Assembly (NCBI GenBank): GCA_035763745.1
Contig: DASUAO010000057.1
Span: forward strand, 22,423 to 86,422
Source of the DNA: DASUAO01 sp035763745
GTDB lineage: Bacteria; Actinomycetota; Acidimicrobiia; IMCC26256; PALSA-555
Direction: 5' to 3'
Length of the DNA stretch: 64,000 bases
The position numbers were made by a program, and so were the translations under genes. The notes under the pieces were generated by a model. That model made no database searches, was not told the DNA's origin, and saw only the letters and a program-made list of their open reading frames with translations. Positions 17,787-25,606 of the stretch are shown here, piece by piece; positions within the stretch are counted from its first letter, which is position 1, and each line of letters starts with the position of its first letter.

Positions 17787-18587
17787 TCACGCGTCGAGTC
17801 CCACCCGCCGGAGGGCCTCGGACGGATCGAGCACCAGCCCGGTCACGAAGGCCCCGAAGTCCGCGTACCGCGCCGAGACCTCGTCGAAGCGCATCTCGTA
17901 GACGATCTCCTTGAGCACGTCGGGGTCGTCGGCGAAGAGCGTGACCCCCCACTCCCAGTCGTCGATGCCGGTGGAGCCGGTGATGAGCTGGACGACCCGA
18001 CCGGCGAAGGTACGGCCGACCCGCGCGTGTCCGGCCATGAGGTGCTTGCGCTCGTCGAACGGCAACGCGTACCAGTTGTCGTCGCCGGGACCGGCACCAC
18101 GACGCTTCGACATGGGGTAGAAGCACAGCATCCGACGCTCGGGCAGGGTGGGGTGGATGCGCTGCTCGCGGTAGTGGTCGATGCGCTCCCGCCAGGTCGC
18201 GAGCCGCGCCTCGATCTCGGCCCGATCCGTCAACGACTCCTCCTCGAGGAGGCGGGCCCGTTCGTCGTCCTCGGTCGCGGCGTACTCGGACGACTCCGTG
18301 AGCGAGACGTAGGACCACGTGAGCCGCAGGGGTCCGCGCGTCAGGTCGTGCTGGAGCGCTTGCAGGCGGGCAAGGTCGGGACCGACCGCCATGATCCCCA
18401 GGTCGGCCTTGTGACCGAGCACCGCGAACGTCCGGGCCTGGTGTGGTGCGACCGCACAGAAGGTGTCGATCGCTTCGAGGATCTGCTTGGCGCCACCCGC
18501 CTCACGGTCGGCCGCATCGTGGTCGACAGCGAAGAAGAGGTGCAGCACCCCCCAGCCCTGGGAGGCCTCGACCGGTTCGTGGCTCAT
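17787..18587 (-). CDS. hemQ: Coproheme decarboxylase HemQ (ChdC)
   Basis: A 266-residue chlorite-dismutase-family protein that catalyses the last step of coproporphyrin-dependent heme synthesis, peroxide-driven decarboxylation of coproheme to heme b. The catalytic tyrosine is in CFYPMSKRR (Tyr157) and the likely proximal heme ligand is in LMAGHARVGR (His187). The NWYALPFDER and TGSTGIDDWEWGVTLF segments are family hallmarks, and the distal arginine of true chlorite dismutases is not apparent. Its ATG has TAGCCT 6 bases upstream; the TAG of this hexamer is the stop codon of the preceding gene. No other heme genes are present. Confidence 0.95.
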   Translation of the reverse strand: MSHEPVEASQGWGVLHLFFAVDHDAADREAGGAKQILEAIDTFCAVAPHQARTFAVLGHKADLGIMAVGPDLARLQALQHDLTRGPLRLTWSYVSLTESSEYAATEDDERARLLEEESLTDRAEIEARLATWRERIDHYREQRIHPTLPERRMLCFYPMSKRRGAGPGDDNWYALPFDERKHLMAGHARVGRTFAGRVVQLITGSTGIDDWEWGVTLFADDPDVLKEIVYEMRFDEVSARYADFGAFVTGLVLDPSEALRRVGLDA

Positions 18588-18593
18588 GGAACG

Positions 18594-18599
18594 AGGCTA
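18594..18599 (-). promoter_or_regulatory. Leaderless -10 element of hemQ overlapping an upstream stop codon
   Basis: TAGCCT on the minus strand is 6 bases before the hemQ ATG. Its first three bases are the TAG stop of the upstream gene (18597-18599), so hemQ can be transcribed from the very end of that gene. Confidence 0.55.
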
Positions 18600-19070
18600 G
18601 ACCTGGCCGGCGCCGCCACCTGCTCCGGGACCGGGCGCGAATGTCTCGACGGCCTCCACCGCCGCGAGGTGGAACGGATAGTGGCGGGCCATGACGTCGC
18701 GCACCTGCGCCTCGGCCTCCCATCCCTCGCCGTCGACGAGCAGCCGGAACAGCCGGCGGAGGAACGCGCCCTCGACGAACGCGCGCTGGATTCGGGGCGG
18801 CTCGGGATCGACGACCTCCCGCATGATCGGCGGGCACACCGTCACGAGCTCGGCCCCGACGTCGGCGAGCACCGGCTCGTGGAAGTCCGCTTCCAGGTCG
18901 GCGAGCAGCCCGCACGCCACCTCGTCGACGATCCGCTCGTCACGCCGCGCGACCTCGAGGAACTCCTCTCGGGGAAGGAACTGCACCGACGCCGACGGCA
19001 GCACGGGCCGGTAGTCGACCCACTTCTGCTCCACCAACGCCCGGATGACCTGCTCGTCGATGCCCCCCAT
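18597..19070 (-). CDS. Conserved hypothetical protein upstream of hemQ
   Basis: A 157-residue soluble protein with no recognised family. It opens MGGIDEQVIRALVEQKWVDYRP and has a striking central segment rich in acidic residues (VACGLLADLEADFHEPVLAD), then PPIMREVVDPEPPRIQRAF. Low-complexity proline/glycine follows at the C-terminus (PGPGAGGGAGQV). The ATG is preceded by GGGGAG at good spacing, which rules out the much longer upstream frame. Ends with TAG 9 bases before hemQ. Function unknown. Confidence 0.75.
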   Translation of the reverse strand: MGGIDEQVIRALVEQKWVDYRPVLPSASVQFLPREEFLEVARRDERIVDEVACGLLADLEADFHEPVLADVGAELVTVCPPIMREVVDPEPPRIQRAFVEGAFLRRLFRLLVDGEGWEAEAQVRDVMARHYPFHLAAVEAVETFAPGPGAGGGAGQV

Positions 19071-19263
19071 CTTGCTCCCCACACGCTCCGAACGAGCGTC
19101 ATTCCGAGCCAACCCCGCCCAGGGGTGGTGGTGCCACTGCACATGTCGAGCCGGGGGGCGACGGGGCCGCCGCGGACGCACTGGGCTTCGGAGGGAGCGG
19201 TGGTCCCGGCGCCCCCCGGTACCCCCGTGAGCACCGGCATCACGGCGAGCACCGGGACGCGAA

Positions 19264-19291
19264 TCGGGGCACCCCCAAAGGGATGCCCCGA
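19264..19291 (-). terminator. Hairpin downstream of groL
   Basis: TCGGGGCA and TGCCCCGA pair around a 12-base loop that can itself close further (CCC/GGG). It begins 29 bases past the groL stop and has no T-tract, as usual at this GC content. Confidence 0.6.
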
Positions 19292-19320
19292 CCCGTGCAG
19301 TTCCTGTGGAGAGGAAGGAC

Positions 19321-20973
19321 CTAGAAGTCCATCCCTCCCATGCCACCCATGTCGGGCATGCCACCGCCGGGCATGCCACCGGCCGGGGCCGGGGGCTCGG
19401 GCTTGTCGGCGACGACCGCCTCGGTGGTGAGGAAGAGGGCCGCGATCGACGCTGCGTTCTGCAGCGCGGAGCGGGTCACCTTGGCGGCGTCGATGACACC
19501 GGCCTTGATGAGGTCCTCGTACTCCTCGGTCGCGGCGTTCAGGCCGTTGGCCCCCTTGAGGCCACGCACCTTCTCGACCACGACGCCACCTTCGAGACCG
19601 GCGTTGAGCGCGATCTGCTTGATGGGCTCCTCGAGCGCACGAGCGACCATGCGGGCACCCGTCGCCTCGTCACCGTCGAGGGACTTCGCAGCCTCGAGCA
19701 CCGTGGCCTGGGCCCGCAGGAGCGCGACGCCGCCACCGGCGACGACACCCTCCTCGACCGCGGCCTTGGTGGTCTGGACCGCGTCCTCGATGCGGTGCTT
19801 CTTCTCCTTGAGCTCGACCTCCGTCGCCGCGCCCACCTTGATGATGGCCACGCCGCCCGACAGCTTCGCGAGGCGCTCCTGGAGCTTCTCGCGGTCGTAG
19901 TCGGAGTCCGTGTTGTCGATCTCGGAGCGGATCTGGTTGATCCGGCCCTGGACGTCGTCCTTGGCCCCCGCACCCTCGACGATCGTGGTCTCGTCCTTGG
20001 TGACGACGACCTTGCGCGCCGTCCCCAGCAGGTCGAGGCCGACGTTCTCGAGCTTCAACCCGACCTCCTCGGCGACCACCTGGCCACCGGTGAGGATCGC
20101 GAGGTCCTCGAGCATCGCCTTGCGGCGCTCGCCGAAGCCGGGGGCCTTGACCGCCACCGACTTGAACGTGCCACGGATCTTGTTGACGACGAGGGTGGCG
20201 AGCGCCTCGCCCTCGATGTCCTCGGCGATGATCGCGAGCGGCTTGCCCGACTGCATCACCTTCTCGAGGACCGGCAGCATGTCCTTCACCGCCGAGATCT
20301 TCGAGCTCACGAGCAGGATGTACGCGTCGTCGAGGACGGTCTCCATGCGCTCGGGGTCGGTGACGAAGTACGGGGAGATGTAGCCCTTGTCGAAGCGCAT
20401 GCCCTCGACGAGGTCCAGCTCCATGCCGAAGGTCTGGCTCTCCTCGACGGTGATGACACCGTCGGTGCCCACCTTCTCGAGCGCCTCGGCGATCATCGAG
20501 CCGACCTCCATGTCGGCGGCCGAGATGGCGGCGACGTTGGCGATCTGCGCCTTGTCGGTCTCCACCTTCTGCGAACCGGCCTTGATGGACTCGACGGCCG
20601 TGGCGACCGCGGACTCGATGCCCCGCTTCAGGATCATCGGGTTGGCGCCGGCGGCGACGTTGCGGAGACCCTCACGGACCATCGCCCACGCGAGGACCGT
20701 GGCGGTCGTCGTGCCGTCACCGGCGACGTCGTCGGTCTTCTTGGCGACTTCCTTCACCAGCTCGGCACCGATCTTCTCGATCGGGTCCTCGAGGTCGATC
20801 TCCTTGGCGATCGAGACCCCGTCGTTGGTGATCGTGGGAGCGCCCCACTTCTTCTCCAGCACGACGTTGCGGCCCTTGGGCCCGAGCGTGACGCGGACGG
20901 CGTCGGCGAGCTTGTTCATGCCCGCTTCGAGAGAACGGCGGGCGTTCTCGGCGTACGAGATCTGCTTGGACAT
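19321..20973 (-). CDS. groL: 60-kDa chaperonin GroEL
   Basis: A 550-residue ATP-dependent folding chaperonin. Visible motifs are VTLGPKGRNVVLEKK, the ATP-binding GDGTTTATVLA and the C-terminal Gly-Met tail (GGMPGGGMPDMGGMGGMDF). The gene stands alone; no groES is in the window, which is common for the second groEL of actinobacteria. It has a GGGAG ribosome site. Two CIRCE operators lie 56-117 bases upstream, so HrcA repression released by heat or misfolded protein is expected. A hairpin follows the stop. Confidence 0.98.
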   Translation of the reverse strand: MSKQISYAENARRSLEAGMNKLADAVRVTLGPKGRNVVLEKKWGAPTITNDGVSIAKEIDLEDPIEKIGAELVKEVAKKTDDVAGDGTTTATVLAWAMVREGLRNVAAGANPMILKRGIESAVATAVESIKAGSQKVETDKAQIANVAAISAADMEVGSMIAEALEKVGTDGVITVEESQTFGMELDLVEGMRFDKGYISPYFVTDPERMETVLDDAYILLVSSKISAVKDMLPVLEKVMQSGKPLAIIAEDIEGEALATLVVNKIRGTFKSVAVKAPGFGERRKAMLEDLAILTGGQVVAEEVGLKLENVGLDLLGTARKVVVTKDETTIVEGAGAKDDVQGRINQIRSEIDNTDSDYDREKLQERLAKLSGGVAIIKVGAATEVELKEKKHRIEDAVQTTKAAVEEGVVAGGGVALLRAQATVLEAAKSLDGDEATGARMVARALEEPIKQIALNAGLEGGVVVEKVRGLKGANGLNAATEEYEDLIKAGVIDAAKVTRSALQNAASIAALFLTTEAVVADKPEPPAPAGGMPGGGMPDMGGMGGMDF

Positions 20974-21028
20974 CGCGGTCTGACTCCCTGGGGTGTGGGT
21001 GACTTCTCGGACTGGCTCTTGCTGACGC

Positions 21029-21055
21029 TTGGCACTCGAGTGGTGCGAGTGCCAG
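21029..21055. promoter_or_regulatory. CIRCE element 1 (HrcA operator)
   Basis: TTGGCACTC-N9-GAGTGCCAG matches the CIRCE consensus TTAGCACTC-N9-GAGTGCTAA with the correct 9-base spacer. It lies 56 bases upstream of groL. Confidence 0.9.
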
Positions 21056-21063
21056 ATCCAATG

Positions 21064-21090
21064 TTGGCACTCTCGCCCCGCGAGTGCAAA
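21064..21090. promoter_or_regulatory. CIRCE element 2 (HrcA operator)
   Basis: TTGGCACTC-N9-GAGTGCAAA, a second CIRCE element 8 bases from the first. Its far end lies 6 bases from the stop of the unrelated permease gene at 21097. Confidence 0.88.
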
Positions 21091-21096
21091 TGAGGC

Positions 21097-22686
21097 TCAG
21101 ACCCGATCCATGCGGCGGATCGTGAGGAGCCAGGTGAGGACGGCGGTGAGCCCGACCAGGACGAGGGAGGCCAGCCCGGCCCGGGCGAGGGATCCGGCCT
21201 CGGTGGCGCTCCAGACCCGGGTGGCCAGCGTCTCGAAGCCGATGGGCGCGAGGAGCAGGGTGGCGGGGAGCTCCTTCATCGTCGCGAGCAGCACGAGGCC
21301 GCCCCCCGCCGCCAGCCCCGGGGCCATCAGCGGGAGCTCGACGGTCCGGAACCGCCGCACCCGGCCGGCGCCGAGCGAGCGGGCGGCATCCTCGACGCGC
21401 CGCGGCAGCCCACCGACGGCCACCTGGGAGGCGCGCATGGCCTGGGCACCGAAGTGCACCACGTAGGCGAAGACGAGGAGCGCGAACGACTGGTAGAGCC
21501 CGCCGACCACGGGGGTCCCGAGCACCCAGAACACGAGCGCGAGCGCGATGACGAGACCGGGGAGCGCGAAGCCGCTGATCACGATCGCGTTGACCGCGCC
21601 GCCGATCCGCGAGCGATGCCGCACGGTGAGGTACGCGAGCGGCAGGACCACCGCAACGGCGAGGACCGCGGTGACGAGCGACACGCCGGCGGTGTTGAGG
21701 ACGGGACCGAGGAGGGCGTCGACGTCACCGGCGCCGCCGAGGCGGCTCCCGTCGCCACGTGCCGCCCACTCCGCGAGGACGATCACTGGTGCGACGACGG
21801 CGACGAGCGGCACCAAGGCCACCAGCACGAGGGTCGGGACCCGCCACGCGCCCAGCCGGGCCTGGAGCGACGACCGACCACCCGCGGTCGCCTCGACCTC
21901 GGTCCGCCGGCGCGACAAACGCCGCTCGGCGATCACGACCGCGAGGGCCACCACGGCGAGCAGCAGGCTGAGGGTCAGCGAGGTCGTCCGGTCGAAGAGC
22001 CGGGTCGCCTCGATGCGCAGCGTGAGCGTGTCGAAGCGAACGATCGAGACCGCTCCGAACTCGCTCACGCAGTAGAGGAAGGTCAGCAGTGTGCCCGCGG
22101 CGACGGCCCCGCGCGCTTGGGGCAGCACGACCGTGCGGAAGACCTCGCGTGGGGAACGCCCGAGCGAGCGAGCGGCCTCCTCGAGCGACGGGGGGAGCAT
22201 GGCGAGGCGCGCCGCGACCGGGAGGAACACATACGGATAGCTGAGGAGGGTGAGCACCCCGAACGCGGCCCAGAAGCCCTCGAGCCGGGGCGGGGCCCCG
22301 AACCCGAGCGTGCGGTCGAGGAGCCCGCCCGTCGCGAACGCCGCCTGCAGCGCGACCGCTCCCACGAACGACGGGATCACCAGCGGGAGCACCAGGACGA
22401 CCTGCAGCACGCGCCTTGCCGGCAGGTCGGTGCGCACGACGAGCCACGCGAGGGTGGTGCCCAGGACCGCGCACGCGCCGGAAACGGTCGTCGCGAGGAG
22501 GAGGGTGCGCAGCAACGGACCGAGCGCGTCGTCCGACGCGAGCACGTCGAGCGCGTCCGCGCCGAGGCCGCTGACCCGGATCGTGAGGTACAGCAGCGGT
22601 CCCGCGAACAAGACCGCGATGACCCCGGCCACGCCGACGAGCGCCCGGGGCGGGCGTCCGTCGACGTCCGCCCGCAGGGCGATCAC
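21097..22686 (-). CDS. ABC transporter permease, Fe(III)-type, two fused domains
   Basis: A 529-residue inner-membrane protein with two copies of the binding-protein-dependent transport domain, about 12 helices. Both copies show the EAA loop that contacts the ATPase: EEAARSLGRSPREVFRTVVLP and VEDAARSLGAGRVRRFRTVELP. This double permease is typical of FbpB-type iron and related transporters. GTG start, 19 bases after the substrate-binding-protein gene. It completes a transporter with the two genes upstream. Confidence 0.92.
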   Translation of the reverse strand: MIALRADVDGRPPRALVGVAGVIAVLFAGPLLYLTIRVSGLGADALDVLASDDALGPLLRTLLLATTVSGACAVLGTTLAWLVVRTDLPARRVLQVVLVLPLVIPSFVGAVALQAAFATGGLLDRTLGFGAPPRLEGFWAAFGVLTLLSYPYVFLPVAARLAMLPPSLEEAARSLGRSPREVFRTVVLPQARGAVAAGTLLTFLYCVSEFGAVSIVRFDTLTLRIEATRLFDRTTSLTLSLLLAVVALAVVIAERRLSRRRTEVEATAGGRSSLQARLGAWRVPTLVLVALVPLVAVVAPVIVLAEWAARGDGSRLGGAGDVDALLGPVLNTAGVSLVTAVLAVAVVLPLAYLTVRHRSRIGGAVNAIVISGFALPGLVIALALVFWVLGTPVVGGLYQSFALLVFAYVVHFGAQAMRASQVAVGGLPRRVEDAARSLGAGRVRRFRTVELPLMAPGLAAGGGLVLLATMKELPATLLLAPIGFETLATRVWSATEAGSLARAGLASLVLVGLTAVLTWLLTIRRMDRV

Positions 22687-22705
22687 CGTGTTCCGGGGCG
22701 CAGGA

Positions 22706-23749
22706 TCACGCTTGCTCGAGCCCGCTCTCGGCGATCAGCTCACGGGTCTTCAGCAACCCTCCGCCCAACGTGTCGAGATCGATGCGCGGCGTCTCGATCG
22801 TCGACAGCGGCGGGAGCCCCCCGAGCGGCTCGACCCCCTTGGTCAGCGGGTACTCGAACTCGTCCTCCGCGAGGTGCACCTGGGCCGACTTCGAGAGGAG
22901 GTAGCGCACGAAGCGCTCGGCGAGCGCCCGGTCGTCGGTCGAGTCGAGCACCGCGGCCGACGTCACCAGGATCACCGAGCCGACGTCGCGGTTCGAGAAC
23001 ACGTGGTTCTCGATCGGCACCGTCGGGTCGACATCCTTCGCGAGCGCGGCGTAGTAGTGGTTCACGAGGCCCATCGGCACCTCGCCCCGGCCGACGGCCT
23101 CGACGATCGCCGAGTTGCTCGCATAGCTCGTGGCGCCGTTGGCCTCCATCCCGGCGAGCCACTTCGCGGTGACCCTGTCGCCCTCGATCTCGCGCATGGC
23201 CGTGACGAAGTCCTGGAACGACCCGTTGCTCGGGGCGAGGGCGACCTGGTCGCGGTACTTCGCCTTGGTGAGGTCGAGCACCGAGTCGGGGAGGTCGGCC
23301 TTCTTCACCAGGTCGGTGTTGTAGACGAGGACACGGACCCGGCCCGAGACACCGACCCACCGGCCATCGGACGCGCGGAACCGCGATGCGACCTTGCGCA
23401 GCACCGACGGATCGATCTTGCGCAGCCGGTCGGAGCCGTCGAGATAGCCGGTGGCGCCGGGGCTCTGCGAGAGGAAGACGTCGGCCGGCGAGGCCGCTCC
23501 CTCCTCGTCGATGACGAGCGCGAGGTCGGCGGAGTCGCCGTAGCGGACCTCGACGTCGATGCCCGTGTCGGCCGCGAACTGGTCGAGGAGCGGCTGGATC
23601 AGCTCTTCGCTCCGGCCGGAGTACACGGTGAGGGTGCCCTCGGCCACGGCCGCGGCCGGGGAGCCGACGGCGACGGCACCGGCGGCGACGAGCATCACCA
23701 CCGCGACGGAGGCGACGACGGATGCGAGACGCGTGGGGGTTCGAGTCAT
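22706..23749 (-). CDS. Fe(III)-type ABC transporter substrate-binding protein
   Basis: A 347-residue exported binding protein. The signal peptide covers about residues 1-36 with cleavage near AVA before EGTLTVYSGR. It contains NHYYAALAKD, the paired tyrosines that bind ferric iron in FbpA proteins, and NGSFQDFVTAMREI and SNSAIVEAVGRGEVPMG, which are family-typical. It captures metal outside the membrane for the permease encoded next. The chosen ATG is the second possible start, 24 bases inside the longest frame, and leaves a normal signal peptide. A DtxR/IdeR-like box lies 28-46 bases upstream. Confidence 0.92.
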   Translation of the reverse strand: MTRTPTRLASVVASVAVVMLVAAGAVAVGSPAAAVAEGTLTVYSGRSEELIQPLLDQFAADTGIDVEVRYGDSADLALVIDEEGAASPADVFLSQSPGATGYLDGSDRLRKIDPSVLRKVASRFRASDGRWVGVSGRVRVLVYNTDLVKKADLPDSVLDLTKAKYRDQVALAPSNGSFQDFVTAMREIEGDRVTAKWLAGMEANGATSYASNSAIVEAVGRGEVPMGLVNHYYAALAKDVDPTVPIENHVFSNRDVGSVILVTSAAVLDSTDDRALAERFVRYLLSKSAQVHLAEDEFEYPLTKGVEPLGGLPPLSTIETPRIDLDTLGGGLLKTRELIAESGLEQA

Positions 23750-23776
23750 GGCGGGAGTTCTACCTGAGCCCATTAC

Positions 23777-23795
23777 TCAGGTCAAGTTGCCCTAA
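23777..23795 (-). promoter_or_regulatory. IdeR/DtxR-like iron box upstream of the binding-protein gene
   Basis: The minus strand reads TTAGGGCAACTTGACCTGA, matching 13 of 19 positions of the IdeR consensus TTAGGTTAGSCTAACCTAA, including both outer half-sites. It lies in the 55-base gap after the ATPase gene and would overlap the -35 region of the binding-protein promoter. The regulator is inferred. Confidence 0.55.
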
Positions 23796-23804
23796 GTAGT
23801 AGTC

Positions 23805-24878
23805 CTACGTCGGCGGGGGAACCCGAGGCCGGGACAGCCGAGGCGCAGCCTCGGCGGGGAACGCCAGGACCGGTCCCCCGACCGAGACGTCGACGCGATC
23901 GCCCCGCTCGAAGGCCGGGCCGGCCGCCATGCGTGCGTGCACCCGAGCGCCGTCCCCGAGCACCACCGCCACGACCTGGTCGTGGCCGTAGTACGTGATC
24001 CCGACGACCTGCGCATGCCCACCGCCGTCGAGGCGGAGCCGCACCCGCTCGGGGCGGACCACGACCTCGACCGCGCCGGGAGCGACGGGCCGCGCCAGCG
24101 CGAGGTCGCCGAACGCCGTCGACACCGTCGCCCCGTCGACCTCGCCGGGGACGATGTCGGCGTTGCCCACGAACGACGCGACGAAGCGGTCCTGGGGGTT
24201 CGCGTACACGCCAGCCGGCGTGTCGATCTGGACGACCGCGCCGGCGCGCATCACCGCGATCCGGTCGGCGATGCTGAGCGCCTCCTCCTGGTCGTGGGTG
24301 ACGACGACCGCCGTCGCTCCGGCATCCACCAGGATCCGGCGCACGTCGTCGCGCACCTGCGAGCGCATCGCGGCGTCGAGGTTCGAGAACGGCTCGTCGA
24401 GCAGGACCAGCGACGGATCCGGCGCGAGCGCTCGCGCGAGGGCGACGCGCTGCTGTTGGCCACCCGAGAGCTCGTGGGGCTCGCGATCGGCCATCTCGGT
24501 GAGCCCCACGAGGTCGAGCATCTCGGTCACGCGCCGATCTCTGCTCGCGCGGTCCCGGAGTCCGTACCCGACGTTGCGGGCCACCGAGAGATGGGGGAAC
24601 AGCGCGTAGTCCTGGAAGACGACGCCGACCCGACGGCGCTCGGGAGGCACGAAGTGCTCGCCGGCCACGACGGTGCCGTCGAGCACGATCGAGCCGGTGT
24701 CGGGACGCTCGAACCCGGCGACGAGACGCAGGGTCGTCGTCTTGCCGCATCCGCTCGGCCCCAGCAGCGCGAGGAGCTCCCCGGTACGCACGTCGAGGTC
24801 GACCGCGTCGACGGCGAGCACGGCCCCGAAGCGCTTCGTGATGCCACGGCACTCGACGACCGGAGAGGACGGGTCCAC
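23805..24878 (-). CDS. Fe(III)-type ABC transporter ATP-binding protein
   Basis: A 357-residue ATPase. Walker A is GPSGCGKTT (40-48), the signature LSGGQQQRVALARALA, and Walker B LVLLDEPFSNLD; a TOBE domain follows (residues about 240-357), as in FbpC and other CUT1/Fe ATPases. It powers the permease encoded downstream. The GTG at 24878 is preferred because TACCCT lies exactly 6 bases upstream; a longer frame into the divergent regulator is spurious. Its promoter overlaps that regulator's promoter. Confidence 0.93.
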   Translation of the reverse strand: MDPSSPVVECRGITKRFGAVLAVDAVDLDVRTGELLALLGPSGCGKTTTLRLVAGFERPDTGSIVLDGTVVAGEHFVPPERRRVGVVFQDYALFPHLSVARNVGYGLRDRASRDRRVTEMLDLVGLTEMADREPHELSGGQQQRVALARALAPDPSLVLLDEPFSNLDAAMRSQVRDDVRRILVDAGATAVVVTHDQEEALSIADRIAVMRAGAVVQIDTPAGVYANPQDRFVASFVGNADIVPGEVDGATVSTAFGDLALARPVAPGAVEVVVRPERVRLRLDGGGHAQVVGITYYGHDQVVAVVLGDGARVHARMAAGPAFERGDRVDVSVGGPVLAFPAEAAPRLSRPRVPPPT

Positions 24879-24884
24879 GAACTC

Positions 24885-24890
24885 AGGGTA
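24885..24890 (-). promoter_or_regulatory. Leaderless -10 element of the ABC ATPase gene
   Basis: TACCCT on the minus strand lies 6 bases before the GTG at 24878 and shares two base pairs with the opposing -10 hexamer at 24889-24894. Confidence 0.6.
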
Positions 24891-24894
24891 ACCT
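24889..24894 (+). promoter_or_regulatory. Leaderless -10 element of the DtxR-family regulator gene
   Basis: TAACCT lies 6 bases before the ATG at 24901, inside the operator dyad. Confidence 0.6.
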
Positions 24895-24900
24895 GACCCG

Positions 24901-25560
24901 ATGGCCGAGATGCACGACACGACCGAGGAGTACCTCGAGCAGATCTTCGACCTCGAGGAAGAAGGGGTCGTCCCGATGCGAGCCCGCATCGTCGAGCGGC
25001 TGGGCCTCTCCCCCGCGGCGGTGTCGGAGACGGTCGGGCGCCTCGAGGACCACGGCTTCGTCCACCTGCGCGACGACCGCAGCATCGAGCTCACCGAGAA
25101 GGGGCGCAGCCTCGCGACGAGCGTCGTCCGCCGTCACCGGTTGGCCGAGCGGCTGCTGCTCGACGTGATCGGCCTCGAGTGGGAGAAGGTGCACAAGGAA
25201 GCCGACCGGTGGGAGCACGCGATCTCCGCCGACGTCGAGCAGAAGCTCGTCGAGCTGCTCGGCGACCCCCAGACCTGCCCCCACGGCAATCCGATCCCCG
25301 GTGCGAGACGGCGCGGCCCGACCCCTCCGTCGACGCCCCTCGCCGAGACGCCGCCGGGTCCGGTCACCGTCGCGCGGATCAGCGAGAAGCTCGAGCTCAA
25401 TGACGCCGGCCTCGCCCTCGTGGCCGACGCCCGACTCATCCCGGGCGCCCAGGCCACCGTCGTCGGCACCGAGACCGGCGGCACCCGCGTCCGGACCTCC
25501 GCCGGCGAGCGCCTCGTTCCCGCCGAGGTCGCGCAGCAGCTCTACGTCTCGGCCGGGTAG
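24901..25560 (+). CDS. DtxR/MntR-family metal-dependent transcriptional regulator
   Basis: A 219-residue regulator that aligns without gaps to C. diphtheriae DtxR over the first 120 residues: winged helix (PMRARIVERLGLSPAAVSETV), dimerisation domain, and an SH3-like FeoA domain at the end. The ancillary metal site is intact (His79, Glu83, His98). At the primary site Glu105 and His106 are kept, but DtxR Met10 is Glu10 and Cys102 is Asp102. Acidic residues at both positions are the MntR pattern, so manganese rather than iron may be the co-repressor; this is inference. It is divergent from the Fe(III)-type transporter with only 22 bases between start codons. Confidence 0.93.
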   Translation: MAEMHDTTEEYLEQIFDLEEEGVVPMRARIVERLGLSPAAVSETVGRLEDHGFVHLRDDRSIELTEKGRSLATSVVRRHRLAERLLLDVIGLEWEKVHKEADRWEHAISADVEQKLVELLGDPQTCPHGNPIPGARRRGPTPPSTPLAETPPGPVTVARISEKLELNDAGLALVADARLIPGAQATVVGTETGGTRVRTSAGERLVPAEVAQQLYVSAG

Positions 25561-25606
25561 CCGGATCGTCGCACGGCCGACCCCGGAGGTGGGCCCGCGA
25601 AGCCGA

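Larger units (their letters stand above)
24883..24896. promoter_or_regulatory. Operator dyad in the 22-base divergent promoter region
   Basis: TCAGGGTAACCTGA has 5-base inverted arms (TCAGG/CCTGA) around GTAA. It covers both leaderless -10 hexamers, TACCCT for the ATPase gene and TAACCT for the regulator gene. The half-site resembles DtxR/MntR-family half-sites. Binding here would shut both promoters at once. Confidence 0.6.
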
